NCBI GenBank assembly: GCA_014383605.1
Contig: JACNHM010000244.1
Coordinates: 1 to 7,132 of the forward strand
Length of the DNA stretch: 7,132 bases
Direction: 5' to 3'
Source of the DNA: Chloroflexota bacterium
Lineage (GTDB): Bacteria > Chloroflexota > Anaerolineae > UBA3071
Of this stretch, positions 1-5,541 are shown piece after piece (within the stretch, counting starts at the first letter, position 1; every line of letters starts with the position of its first letter). Both the position numbers and the translations under genes were made by a program. The notes beneath the pieces are model-generated. The model was not told the DNA's origin, did not search any database, and saw nothing but the letters and a program-made list of their open reading frames with translations.

Positions 1-76
1 CCCAATGATGCACATGGCGGATCTTCTTTTCAATCACCCTGCCTTTGCAGAAATAACACGCTGTCATCTTGGTCAT
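1..76 (-). CDS. YgiT-type zinc-finger protein, probable antitoxin (partial, runs off left edge)
   Basis: Only the first 25 residues are present; the gene continues beyond base 1. The visible protein starts MTKMTACYFCKGRVIEKK and has a CxxC pair at residues 7 and 10, then a His-rich stretch ending HVHHW. This is the N-terminal pattern of YgiT-type zinc fingers, the family that includes the N-terminal half of the MqsA antitoxin. The ATG (76-74) overlaps the stop of the DUF4258 gene in an ATGA junction, and a good Shine-Dalgarno GGAGG (84-88, 7 nt spacing) lies inside the upstream coding sequence. In this family a DUF4258 gene directly followed by a YgiT zinc finger is a recurrent toxin-antitoxin-like pair, so the partner supports the call. 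The C-terminal part, which would normally show whether a DNA-binding domain is present, cannot be seen. Confidence 0.75.
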   Translation of the reverse strand, partial: MTKMTACYFCKGRVIEKKIRHVHHW

Positions 77-417
77 CGCACTTCCTCCCTTCGCTGTCGC
101 CAATCAATCCACTCATCCCGGTCCGGACGATACACGGTGATAATGATTACCATCTCATCAATTCGCGCTACGCCACAGACCAGATGAATCGGGGCATTCG
201 CCTGTGTGAAGCCGAGCACCAAGCAACTCGCCCCTCGCGGATCATCAGGGTAGTTCTCTAACAATTCACATTGACTGGACAGCAGCGCTTGTTTGATCTC
301 ACGAGCGGTGATTTGGTCAGCTTCTCTCTCCCGCTCAGCGTGGCTGGTCAAGCGGTATCGTCTCTCCCTGACCCTTGCCTGTATTGCTGTCACCAATTCT
401 TCGGGTTCAGTATTCAT
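73..417 (-). CDS. DUF4258 domain protein, probable toxin of a toxin-antitoxin pair
   Basis: This is a 114-residue protein. The DUF4258 pattern is visible along its length: LTSHAERE at 23-30 with His26, an acidic ENYPDDPRG segment at 54-62, a hydrophobic strand IHLV at 77-80, and the closing ITVYRPDRDEW at 93-103. DUF4258 proteins are small, RelE/HigB-like in size, and are commonly predicted to be toxins; I know of no fixed biochemical activity for the family. The start is ATG 417-415, overlapping the TGA of the preceding threonine-synthase-like gene by 4 nt (ATGA). The purine-rich GGGAG before it is too close to be a good ribosome site, so translation probably depends on coupling to the upstream gene. 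Its own stop forms another ATGA with the zinc-finger gene. This pair therefore appears to be the distal end of the metabolic operon, with no separate promoter visible. Confidence 0.8.
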   Translation of the reverse strand: MNTEPEELVTAIQARVRERRYRLTSHAEREREADQITAREIKQALLSSQCELLENYPDDPRGASCLVLGFTQANAPIHLVCGVARIDEMVIIITVYRPDRDEWIDWRQRREEVR

Positions 418-1709
418 CTCTCCCTGCCTATGTTGGCCATAGACCGCTTCAGACTGTCCATCGTCGGCTCGATGACGTGCGGTTCGCCCACGGCCTGGCG
501 GGCGCTGGCGACGTCCTTCAACCCGTTGCCGGTGACCAGCACCACCACCCGCTCCTCCCGATCCACCAGCCCCTGGGCCAGGGCCTTGACCAGACCGGCG
601 TAGCTGGCCGCCCCCGCCGGTTCGGCGAAGACGCCGCAGCCCCGCCCCAGCGCAGGGATGGCCGCCAGGATCTCTTCGTCGCTCACCGTGACGTAGGCCC
701 CGCCCGTTTCCCGCACAGCGGCCAGGGCTTTGATGCGGTCGCGGGGCAGTCCGGCGCTGATGCTGTCGGCGATGGTGTGAGCCTCGATGGGCTGCATGTC
801 CAGCGGGGACAGGCCCGCCTGCCAGGCGTCGTGCAGGGCCGCCGAGCCTGCCGCCTGCACGCCCATCAGCTTGGGCATCCGGTCAATCCAGCCCAGCGCC
901 CGCAGATCCTGCAGTCCCTTGTGCAGCCCGCCGATGATGCAGCCATCGCCCACGGAGACGAAGATGCGGTCCGGTGCTTCCCAATGGAGTTGCTCGCAGA
1001 TCTCGTAGGCCGCCGTCTTCTTGCCCTCGGTCATGTAGGGGTTGTAACCGGTGTTGCGGTTGTACCAGCCATAGGCTTTGGCCGCCTGCAAGCAGAGATC
1101 GAAGGCATCATCGTAGGTGCCGCGCACGGCCAGCACGGTGGAGCCGAAGACGAGGAGCTGGGCGATCTTGGCCGGCGGCGCGGCCTGGGGCACAAAGATG
1201 GTGGTGCGGAACTCGCTGGCCGCGGTGAGGTTCGCAAGCGAAGACGCGGCGTTGCCCGTGCTGGCGGCGGCGATGACCTCCCGCCCCAACTCCCGCGCCT
1301 TGATCACCGCAATGGCGCTGGCCCGATCCTTGAGCGAAGCGCTGGGCAGCCGTCCGTCGTCTTTCACCCAGAGGTGCGGCAGGCCCAACTGCTCCCGCAG
1401 CCGCGGCGGCGCGTAGAGCGGTGTGCCACCCACGTTGAGGATGGGATAGGCCAGACCAGGGCCGCCCAGCGATGCCCGCCAGCGGCGGAACCGTTCCCCG
1501 TCCAGCGGTAACAGCTCCAGATAGCGCCAGATGGAGGGGTCGGGATTGCCCGCCAGCCGCTGCGGATCAATCCGCTGGCCGATCAGCCCGTAGTCGTATT
1601 GCACGTCGAGGATGCCCTCGTCGCCGTGCTGGGGGCAGACGTAGAGCACCTCGTCGGGGGCGTATTCCGCGCCACAGATGAGGCACTTGAGTGACGTGAC
1701 GTGATCCAT
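414..1709 (-). CDS. Threonine synthase-like PLP-dependent (fold type II) enzyme
   Basis: The protein has 431 residues. An N-terminal zinc-ribbon-like segment carries C9, C12, C25 and H28 and is followed by the LDVQYDYGLI segment usual in bacterial and archaeal threonine synthases. The PLP domain shows NVGGTPLY at 92-99, the Schiff-base lysine K127 in SASLKDRA, the STGNAASS loop at 150-157 that cradles the cofactor or substrate, and GDGCIIGG at 254-261 in the place of the cofactor-phosphate loop. By family it would convert O-phosphohomoserine to threonine, or act as a Ser/Thr/diaminopropionate type ammonia-lyase; the sequence does not decide between these. No homoserine or threonine biosynthesis gene is nearby. 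Neighbours are carbamate kinase and a carbamoyltransferase, which favours a catabolic lyase role. The start at 1709 is preceded by a weak GGGAAG (1715-1720). Carbamate kinase lies 130 bp upstream. Confidence 0.85.
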   Translation of the reverse strand: MDHVTSLKCLICGAEYAPDEVLYVCPQHGDEGILDVQYDYGLIGQRIDPQRLAGNPDPSIWRYLELLPLDGERFRRWRASLGGPGLAYPILNVGGTPLYAPPRLREQLGLPHLWVKDDGRLPSASLKDRASAIAVIKARELGREVIAAASTGNAASSLANLTAASEFRTTIFVPQAAPPAKIAQLLVFGSTVLAVRGTYDDAFDLCLQAAKAYGWYNRNTGYNPYMTEGKKTAAYEICEQLHWEAPDRIFVSVGDGCIIGGLHKGLQDLRALGWIDRMPKLMGVQAAGSAALHDAWQAGLSPLDMQPIEAHTIADSISAGLPRDRIKALAAVRETGGAYVTVSDEEILAAIPALGRGCGVFAEPAGAASYAGLVKALAQGLVDREERVVVLVTGNGLKDVASARQAVGEPHVIEPTMDSLKRSMANIGRER

Positions 1710-1754
1710 GCAAACTTCCCGGTGCTCGTCGTGCTACCAGGCGCATCGTGCGAG

Positions 1755-1810
1755 GACGTAAAACGTAAAGCGTAATAACGCCTCACGTTTCACGTTTTAC
1801 GCTTTACACT
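1755..1810. repeat. Inverted array of 7-nt repeats (CGTAAAR) able to form a hairpin
   Basis: The left side has 7-nt units CGTAAAA (1757-1763) and CGTAAAG (1764-1770), then a degenerate third. The right side has the complementary units in inverted order from 1783 to 1810. Bases 1757-1772 and 1786-1801 pair at 14 of 16 positions, including a perfect 10-bp core (CGTAAAACGT with ACGTTTTACG), leaving a 13-nt loop. The element lies in the 130-bp gap between carbamate kinase and the threonine-synthase-like gene. No T-run follows it in the direction of transcription, so it is not a classic intrinsic terminator. It could modulate or stabilise the transcript, or be a passive repeat element. Confidence 0.75.
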
Positions 1811-1839
1811 TGCGCAGCGGTGACGCCTTATCCCGGTTC

Positions 1840-2808
1840 TCACGTAGGTTTGGCCTGGTCGGGAACTATCCACGTGCCCGTCTCGCCGTCCAGCGCCCGC
1901 CCGATATTCCACGGGTCAGTGATCAGCGCTTTGCCCTGGGGGTTAGCCTCCAGGAACTCGACGATGGCCTCGATCTTGGGCCCCATGCTGCCCGACGGAA
2001 AATGCCCTTCGGCAGAGTATCGTTTGGCCTCGCTCACCGTCATGCGCTCCAGCCACCGCTGATCAGGCTGGGCGAAGTTGAGAGCCACCTTCTCCACGCC
2101 GGTGGAGATCAGGAGGAGATCAACTTTCAGGTTGCGCGCCAGCAGGCTGCTAGCACGGTCTTTGTCAATCACCGAGGTAGTGCCTGTCAGATCGCCGTGT
2201 TCGTTCCGGGCCACGGGAATGCCGCCGCCGCCCACGGTGACGACGATGAAGTCGGCGTCCACCAGTGCCTTCACAGCATCTAGCTCGATGATTTCCAGAG
2301 GAATAGGCGAAGCGATCACGCGCCGCCAGCCGCGGCCCGGCTCGTACTTGATCGTCCAGCCTTCCGCCTCGAACTTGCGCGCTTCCTCCTCATCCACGAA
2401 CCCGCCGATGCCCTTGGTCGGGTTCTGGAAGGCCGGGTCGTCCTTGTCCACCAACACCTGGGTGACCACCGCCGCGCACCGGCGGTCAATGGCCCGCCGC
2501 CGCAATTCGGCGCCCAGCTCCCGGGTGATCATGTAGCCGATGGAACCCTGGGTATCGGCGCCGATGATGTCCAGCGGGGTTTCGTGCAGCGCTTCCACCT
2601 TCTGAGCGATCTCGGAGCGGCGCAGGATGAAGCCCACCTGCGGGCCGTTGCCGTGGGTGACGATCAGGTTCCAGCCGCGCTCGATCATCCCGGCCAGATG
2701 CGCGCAGGTCTCCCGCACGGCAGCCCATTGATCGTCCACCGCCTGGTGATCACGACCCTTGATCAGCGAATTGCCGCCGATGGCGACGACAGCCAGTTGT
2801 CCAGTCAT
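1840..2808 (-). CDS. arcC: Carbamate kinase
   Basis: The 322-residue protein, normal length for the family, transfers phosphate between carbamoyl phosphate and ADP, and in fermenters usually runs toward ATP. Visible family motifs are AIGGNSL at 9-15, THGNGPQVG at 51-59, DPAFQNPTKGIG at 124-135, GRGWRRV at 158-164, VGGGGIPVA at 192-200, VIDKDRAS at 213-220, and GHFPSGSMGPKIEA at 268-281. The start was set at ATG 2808-2806 because AAGGAG (2816-2821) sits 7 nt upstream and the next residues are the conserved core. An in-frame start at 2868 would add 20 residues encoded by intergenic repeat sequence and is rejected. There is no arginine deiminase gene in the window, so carbamoyl phosphate presumably comes from the carbamoyltransferase encoded just upstream. 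Confidence 0.96.
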   Translation of the reverse strand: MTGQLAVVAIGGNSLIKGRDHQAVDDQWAAVRETCAHLAGMIERGWNLIVTHGNGPQVGFILRRSEIAQKVEALHETPLDIIGADTQGSIGYMITRELGAELRRRAIDRRCAAVVTQVLVDKDDPAFQNPTKGIGGFVDEEEARKFEAEGWTIKYEPGRGWRRVIASPIPLEIIELDAVKALVDADFIVVTVGGGGIPVARNEHGDLTGTTSVIDKDRASSLLARNLKVDLLLISTGVEKVALNFAQPDQRWLERMTVSEAKRYSAEGHFPSGSMGPKIEAIVEFLEANPQGKALITDPWNIGRALDGETGTWIVPDQAKPT

Positions 2809-2815
2809 GGGTATA

Positions 2816-2821
2816 CTCCTT
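2816..2821 (-). promoter_or_regulatory. Ribosome-binding site that fixes the carbamate kinase start
   Basis: AAGGAG on the minus strand lies 7 nt before the ATG at 2808. An 8-nt repeat array starts almost directly upstream, so the ribosome site lies at the edge of repeat sequence. Confidence 0.85.
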
Positions 2822-2822
2822 G

Positions 2823-2862
2823 ATCGGTGAATTGGTACATTAGTACATTGGTAGATTGGTCG
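2823..2862. repeat. 8-nt degenerate tandem repeat, left array (ATTGGTAC-like)
   Basis: Five consecutive 8-nt units are in register: ATCGGTGA (2823-2830), ATTGGTAC (2831-2838), ATTAGTAC (2839-2846), ATTGGTAG (2847-2854) and ATTGGTCG (2855-2862). On the transcribed strand the array sits immediately 5' of the carbamate kinase ribosome site. It is inverted relative to the array at 2882-2953: 2848-2863 pairs with 2881-2896 at 14 of 16 positions across a 17-nt loop. Confidence 0.85.
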
Positions 2863-2881
2863 GCCCATCGCGTACAGCGTC

Positions 2882-2953
2882 CTACCAATCTACCAGTTTC
2901 CCAATCTACCAGTTTGCCAATGTACCAGTTTCCCCATCTACCAATTTCCCATC
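2882..2953. repeat. 8-nt degenerate tandem repeat, right array (CTACCAAT / CTACCAGT-like)
   Basis: Nine 8-nt units are in register. Forms include CTACCAAT (2882-2889 and 2938-2945), CTACCAGT (2890-2897 and 2906-2913), TTGCCAAT (2914-2921), GTACCAGT (2922-2929) and TTCCCCAT (2930-2937). The last two units run into the carbamoyltransferase gene: its TAG stop (2940-2938) and its final codons for Gly-Asn-Trp are repeat sequence. The array is the inverted complement of the one at 2823-2862 and shares the same unit family as the one at the right edge of the window. Confidence 0.85.
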
Positions 2954-3975
2954 GTCAACGCCATCACCGCCTTCTGCACGTGCAGGCGGTTCTCGGCGAT
3001 GTCGTAGATGGCCGAGCGCGGGCCGCTGGCCACCTCGTCCGTCACCTCGCTGCCCCGATCCACGGGCATGGGATGGGTGAAAATGGCGTTGTCGGTCAGC
3101 GCCATGCGCTCGGCGGTCGTCGTCCAGTCCTGGTAAGCCATGGCCTTCTCGATCTCCGCCTGCTTCTGGAGCACGCCATCCTGGTACGCCTCTGGGGTGA
3201 CCCAGTTGCGGGAGTAGACGACGTGCGCGCCGCGGTAGCCTGCCAGCGGATCGTCGGTGGTGCGGAACGCCGCGCCGCGGGCGGCGCAGTTCTGCCGCGT
3301 CCACTCGTATACTTCGGGGTCCAGGTCGTAGCCTTCGGGCCGGGCCACGGTGACGTTCATGCCGAAGCGGGAGGCGATGAGCAGTGCCGCCTGCACCGAG
3401 CACCAGGAGCGGGCCAGCGCGCCGGAGCCCCAACTGAGCAGGAAGTTCTTGCCTTGCAGCGCGGCGTAGTCAGGCTGTCCAGGGCCGCCGCCGTGCCATT
3501 CGGCCCAGCCCATCACGTCGGCCAGACCCTGGCAGGGGTGGAAGCGGTCATCGGCCATGTTGATGATGGGCACGTCAGCCCACTCCGCGTATTCGCGCAG
3601 CATCTCGTCGCCCGCGCCGTAGTAGGGCACCTTGTCTTCCAGGATGCGGATGCCGATGCCGGCCACGTAGCGAGCCATGACCCGAGCGGCATCTTCGATG
3701 GTCTCCCCGGCCTGCTTCTGCGTCTTGAAGCGCCCCGCCGAGGGGGTCATGAACTGAGCATGGCCGCCCAGCTCGGTGGCGGCGGCCTCGAACGAAAGTC
3801 GCGTGCGCACCGAGGGATTGTAGAAGAACATCAAAAAGGTCTTGTGCTTGAGAATGCTCGTCCAACGGTCGGAGAAGCGGTCGCGCTTCATCTCCGCTGC
3901 CAGATCGAGGACAGCCATCAACTCCTCGAACGTCCACTCCTGCGTGCAGATGAGATCTTTGCCGTAGAGATCCAT
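2938..3975 (-). CDS. Carbamoyltransferase, knotted YgeW / N-acetylornithine carbamoyltransferase-like
   Basis: The 345-residue protein is of the ornithine/aspartate carbamoyltransferase superfamily. The carbamoyl-phosphate site is present as NPSVRTR at 53-59 and FHPCQ at 145-149. The ornithine-type SMG loop is absent; instead VVYSRNW at 252-258 resembles the Y-K-S-W segment of knotted transcarbamylases (acetylornithine, succinylornithine, YgeW). The C-terminal catalytic motif is THPMPVDRG at 300-308 rather than HCLP, so the Cys that contacts ornithine is missing, followed by a well-conserved AENRLHVQKAVMAL at 327-340. The acceptor is therefore unlikely to be plain ornithine and is not known. 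Start: ATG 3975-3973 with GGAGG 5 nt upstream; an ATG 12 nt earlier overlaps that ribosome site. Carbamate kinase follows after 129 bp, consistent with running in the carbamoyl-phosphate-releasing direction. Confidence 0.85.
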   Translation of the reverse strand: MDLYGKDLICTQEWTFEELMAVLDLAAEMKRDRFSDRWTSILKHKTFLMFFYNPSVRTRLSFEAAATELGGHAQFMTPSAGRFKTQKQAGETIEDAARVMARYVAGIGIRILEDKVPYYGAGDEMLREYAEWADVPIINMADDRFHPCQGLADVMGWAEWHGGGPGQPDYAALQGKNFLLSWGSGALARSWCSVQAALLIASRFGMNVTVARPEGYDLDPEVYEWTRQNCAARGAAFRTTDDPLAGYRGAHVVYSRNWVTPEAYQDGVLQKQAEIEKAMAYQDWTTTAERMALTDNAIFTHPMPVDRGSEVTDEVASGPRSAIYDIAENRLHVQKAVMALTMGNW

Positions 3976-3980
3976 GACTA

Positions 3981-3985
3981 CCTCC
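3981..3985 (-). promoter_or_regulatory. Ribosome-binding site deciding the carbamoyltransferase start
   Basis: GGAGG on the minus strand is 5 nt before the ATG at 3975. The earlier in-frame ATG at 3987-3985 overlaps this site by one base and has no site of its own, so the shorter protein starting MDLYGKDL is preferred. Confidence 0.75.
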
Positions 3986-4004
3986 ATAACTGAGTAGACA
4001 AGCA

Positions 4005-4039
4005 GACCAGGGAAGCGCGGTATCGCCCCCTCCCTGGTC
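4005..4039. repeat. 9-bp perfect inverted repeat in the beta subunit / carbamoyltransferase gap
   Basis: GACCAGGGA (4005-4013) and TCCCTGGTC (4031-4039) are perfect inverted complements with a 17-nt GC-rich loop. On the minus strand the stem lies in the carbamoyltransferase leader, about 20 nt before its ribosome site. No U-tract follows, so it is not a canonical intrinsic terminator. A role as an operator or mRNA structure is possible but untested. Confidence 0.6.
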
Positions 4040-4049
4040 CACCGATGTT

Positions 4050-4089
4050 GATTTGCCGATGTGCTGATTTGCCGATTTGCTGATTTGCT
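4050..4089. repeat. 8-nt tandem repeat (GATTTGCY), five units
   Basis: The units are GATTTGCC (4050-4057 and 4066-4073), GATGTGCT (4058-4065) and GATTTGCT (4074-4081 and 4082-4089), all in perfect 8-nt register, with a degraded unit just before 4050. The array begins 3 nt past the stop codon of the oxidoreductase beta gene. Its unit differs from the CTACCAAT family elsewhere in the window, but its period and its placement against a gene end are the same. Confidence 0.85.
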
Positions 4090-4092
4090 TTT

Positions 4093-5028
4093 TCAGGCTT
4101 CGCCGCACAGCTTCAGCAGCCGTTCCCAGCGCAGATCCACCTCGGCCTGGAACTTGTCAATGATGTGCCGGTTTTGTGGCGTGAAGAGGTGGCGGAACCG
4201 CCCCTGCCGCTTCAGCCACTCTTCGATAGGGGGCTTCTCCTTGGGCTTGTAGGTCAGCCGCCACTCGCCGTTCTCCACCTCATACAGCGGCCAGTAGCAG
4301 GCGTCCACCGCCAACTGAGTGAGCTCTACGGTCTCGTCCGTCGCATGCCGCCAACCGCGGTTGCAGGAGGCCAGCACGTTCATGAAGGCCGCCCCGCCGC
4401 AGTTGACCGCCTTGCGGGTCTTCTGCATCAGGTCACGCCACTGGCTGGGAGCAGCCTGAGCCGCGTAGGGGATGTTATGGGCGGCCATGATGGCCGTCAG
4501 GTCCTTACGAGACTGCTGCTTGCCGGGAATGACCTTGCCCGCCGGCGACGTGGTGGTGTGGGCGCCCAGGGGCGTGGCACTGGAACGCTGGATGCCGGTG
4601 TTCATGTAGGCCCCGTTATCGTAGCAGACGTAGAGCATCTGGTGACCCCGCTCCATAGCGCCGGAAAGGGCCTGCAGGCCGATGTCATAGGTGCCGCCGT
4701 CGCCGCCGAAGGCGATGAACTTCACGTTCTCCTCGGGGATCTTGCCTTGCCGCACCATGCTGCGATAGGCCGCCTCGATGCCGCTCATGGTGGAGGCGGA
4801 GTTCTCGAAGGCGTTGTGGATGAACGGCACACGCCAGGCGGTATAAGGGTAGATGGTCGTGGCCACCTCCAGACAGCCGGTGGCGCAGCTGATGACTACC
4901 GGCTCGTCAATCGCCGCCAGCATCTGCCGCACGATGATCGAAGCGCCGCAGCCCGCGCACAGCCGCTGTCCCGGCGCCAGCAGTTCCGGTCGCTTAGAAA
5001 GTTCCCTGGGAATCAATTTAGTTGCCAT
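4093..5028 (-). CDS. porB: Pyruvate/2-ketoacid:ferredoxin oxidoreductase, beta (TPP) subunit
   Basis: The 311-residue subunit carries the thiamine diphosphate site of a four-subunit-type 2-oxoacid:ferredoxin oxidoreductase, which converts a 2-oxoacid plus CoA to acyl-CoA, CO2 and reduced ferredoxin. The TPP/Mg motif starts GDGGTYDIG at 109-117 and ends near the YDNGAYMNTG segment at 136-145. Cysteines for the proximal [4Fe-4S] cluster are C24 and C27 in LCAGCG, C52 in ATGC, and C222 in ASCNRGW. The start ATG 5028-5026 has AAAGGA (5035-5040) 6 nt upstream. The beginning of the gene overlaps by 11 nt the end of a broken PIN-toxin frame, an unusual neighbour between alpha and beta genes. Substrate (pyruvate versus branched or other 2-oxoacid) cannot be fixed from sequence. 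Confidence 0.93.
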   Translation of the reverse strand: MATKLIPRELSKRPELLAPGQRLCAGCGASIIVRQMLAAIDEPVVISCATGCLEVATTIYPYTAWRVPFIHNAFENSASTMSGIEAAYRSMVRQGKIPEENVKFIAFGGDGGTYDIGLQALSGAMERGHQMLYVCYDNGAYMNTGIQRSSATPLGAHTTTSPAGKVIPGKQQSRKDLTAIMAAHNIPYAAQAAPSQWRDLMQKTRKAVNCGGAAFMNVLASCNRGWRHATDETVELTQLAVDACYWPLYEVENGEWRLTYKPKEKPPIEEWLKRQGRFRHLFTPQNRHIIDKFQAEVDLRWERLLKLCGEA

Positions 5029-5220
5029 TGCCTATCCTTTCTATCTGAGCCAGAAACTCTTCCGGCGTCAGGATGGTGATTTCGTCTTTTACCACTTGGA
5101 AGTGTCGGACGTCCCTCGTCACAAATGTGTCAATGCCGTTCTCACGGGCCGGCTGGTCATCCAATCCTGCCGCTTCCTGGCTACATCCTCGAAGACATTA
5201 ACGTCAATCAGTGTCGGCAT
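5018..5220 (-). pseudogene. PIN-domain (VapC-like) toxin remnant, internally deleted and frameshifted
   Basis: From ATG 5220 the frame reads MPTLIDVNVFEDVARKRQDW, a good PIN-domain N-terminus with the first metal-binding Asp in LIDVN, then soon meets a stop at 5121-5119. In another minus-strand frame, starting around 5148 and ending at the TAA at 5020-5018, the sequence reads ENGIDTFVTRDVRHF followed by ITILTPEEFLAQI, which is the typical C-terminal end of the same family, with the NGID..VTRD metal-site region. The central part of the domain is missing, by comparison with usual PIN toxins of about 130-140 residues, so the product cannot be an intact nuclease. The N-terminal fragment overlaps the upstream antitoxin-like gene by 17 nt, a normal arrangement for such pairs. 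The C-terminal fragment overlaps the start of the oxidoreductase beta gene. Confidence 0.8.
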
Positions 5221-5512
5221 ATCCGTAAACTTCCTCCAGGATGCTCGCCAGATGGTTCATCTCTTCTTCAACAGGAAGGTGCTCATCTATGCCAACCAGT
5301 TCCAGCAGCTCATAGTCGATTTCGATGTCGGGGTATTCCGCTCGTATCTCGGCCGCCAGGGCCTCAAGCCTCAGTTCCTCGACCTCCTTCCTCACTTTCT
5401 CTATTCGGGCTCGGTCGAAGAAAGGGGGCAGTTGCTCCTTAACCCTCTCCAGGAGGCCAAGATAGGCCAGAGTGCCCCGGTCGAATTCCCTGGCTATGAG
5501 TGTAGTAGACAT
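5204..5512 (-). CDS. Putative antitoxin, partner of the broken PIN toxin
   Basis: This is a 102-residue acidic, mostly helical protein. There is no clear DNA-binding fold I can name at the N-terminus (MSTTLIAREFDRGTLAYLG). A helical Glu/Arg/Lys-rich middle at 36-58 could be a coiled coil. The C-terminus, ELVGIDEHLPVEEEMNHL then ILEEVYG, resembles the LVG...E.YG tail seen in uncharacterised proteins encoded just before PIN toxins. Its stop lies 17 nt inside the toxin fragment, the usual overlap of a toxin-antitoxin pair. The ATG at 5512 was chosen over an in-frame GTG at 5524 because GGAGGG (5517-5522) lies between them. The gene has an open frame although its toxin is broken, and follows the alpha subunit stop by 29 nt. 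Confidence 0.65.
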   Translation of the reverse strand: MSTTLIAREFDRGTLAYLGLLERVKEQLPPFFDRARIEKVRKEVEELRLEALAAEIRAEYPDIEIDYELLELVGIDEHLPVEEEMNHLASILEEVYGYADTD

Positions 5513-5516
5513 TTTA

Positions 5517-5522
5517 CCCTCC
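5517..5522 (-). promoter_or_regulatory. Ribosome-binding site favouring the ATG start of the antitoxin-like gene
   Basis: GGAGGG on the minus strand lies 4 nt before the ATG at 5512, a short but usable spacing; the upstream GTG at 5524-5522 overlaps it and has no site of its own. Confidence 0.5.
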
Positions 5523-5541
5523 ACCAGTCGGTTACACCGCC

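Noticed and set aside
375..1511. Long plus-strand open frame of 378 codons opposite the PLP enzyme
   Set aside because: It is antisense to a gene with clear catalytic motifs, and its translation is an Arg/Gly/Ala/His-rich product with no recognisable domain, as expected opposite GC-rich coding DNA.
1755..1810. Intrinsic terminator after carbamate kinase
   Set aside because: The stem is AT-rich and no T-run follows on the transcribed strand; read-through to the PLP gene seems likely.
2823..2953. CRISPR-like array
   Set aside because: Units are 8 nt, degenerate and contiguous, with no spacers, and the two arms are inverted relative to each other.
2938..3975. Ordinary catabolic ornithine carbamoyltransferase of an arginine deiminase (arcABC) operon
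   Set aside because: The HCLP motif and SMG loop are missing, and there is no arginine deiminase gene in the window.
2827..3993. Plus-strand open frame of 388 codons opposite the carbamoyltransferase
   Set aside because: It begins inside the repeat array and runs antisense to a well-supported gene; no motif or ribosome site supports it.
4165..5079. Plus-strand open frame of 304 codons opposite the beta subunit
   Set aside because: It is an antisense shadow; the minus strand carries the TPP and iron-sulfur motifs.
5119..5220. A small intact 33-residue gene
   Set aside because: Its sequence is the N-terminus of a PIN domain, and the matching C-terminus lies downstream in another frame, so a broken gene explains it better.
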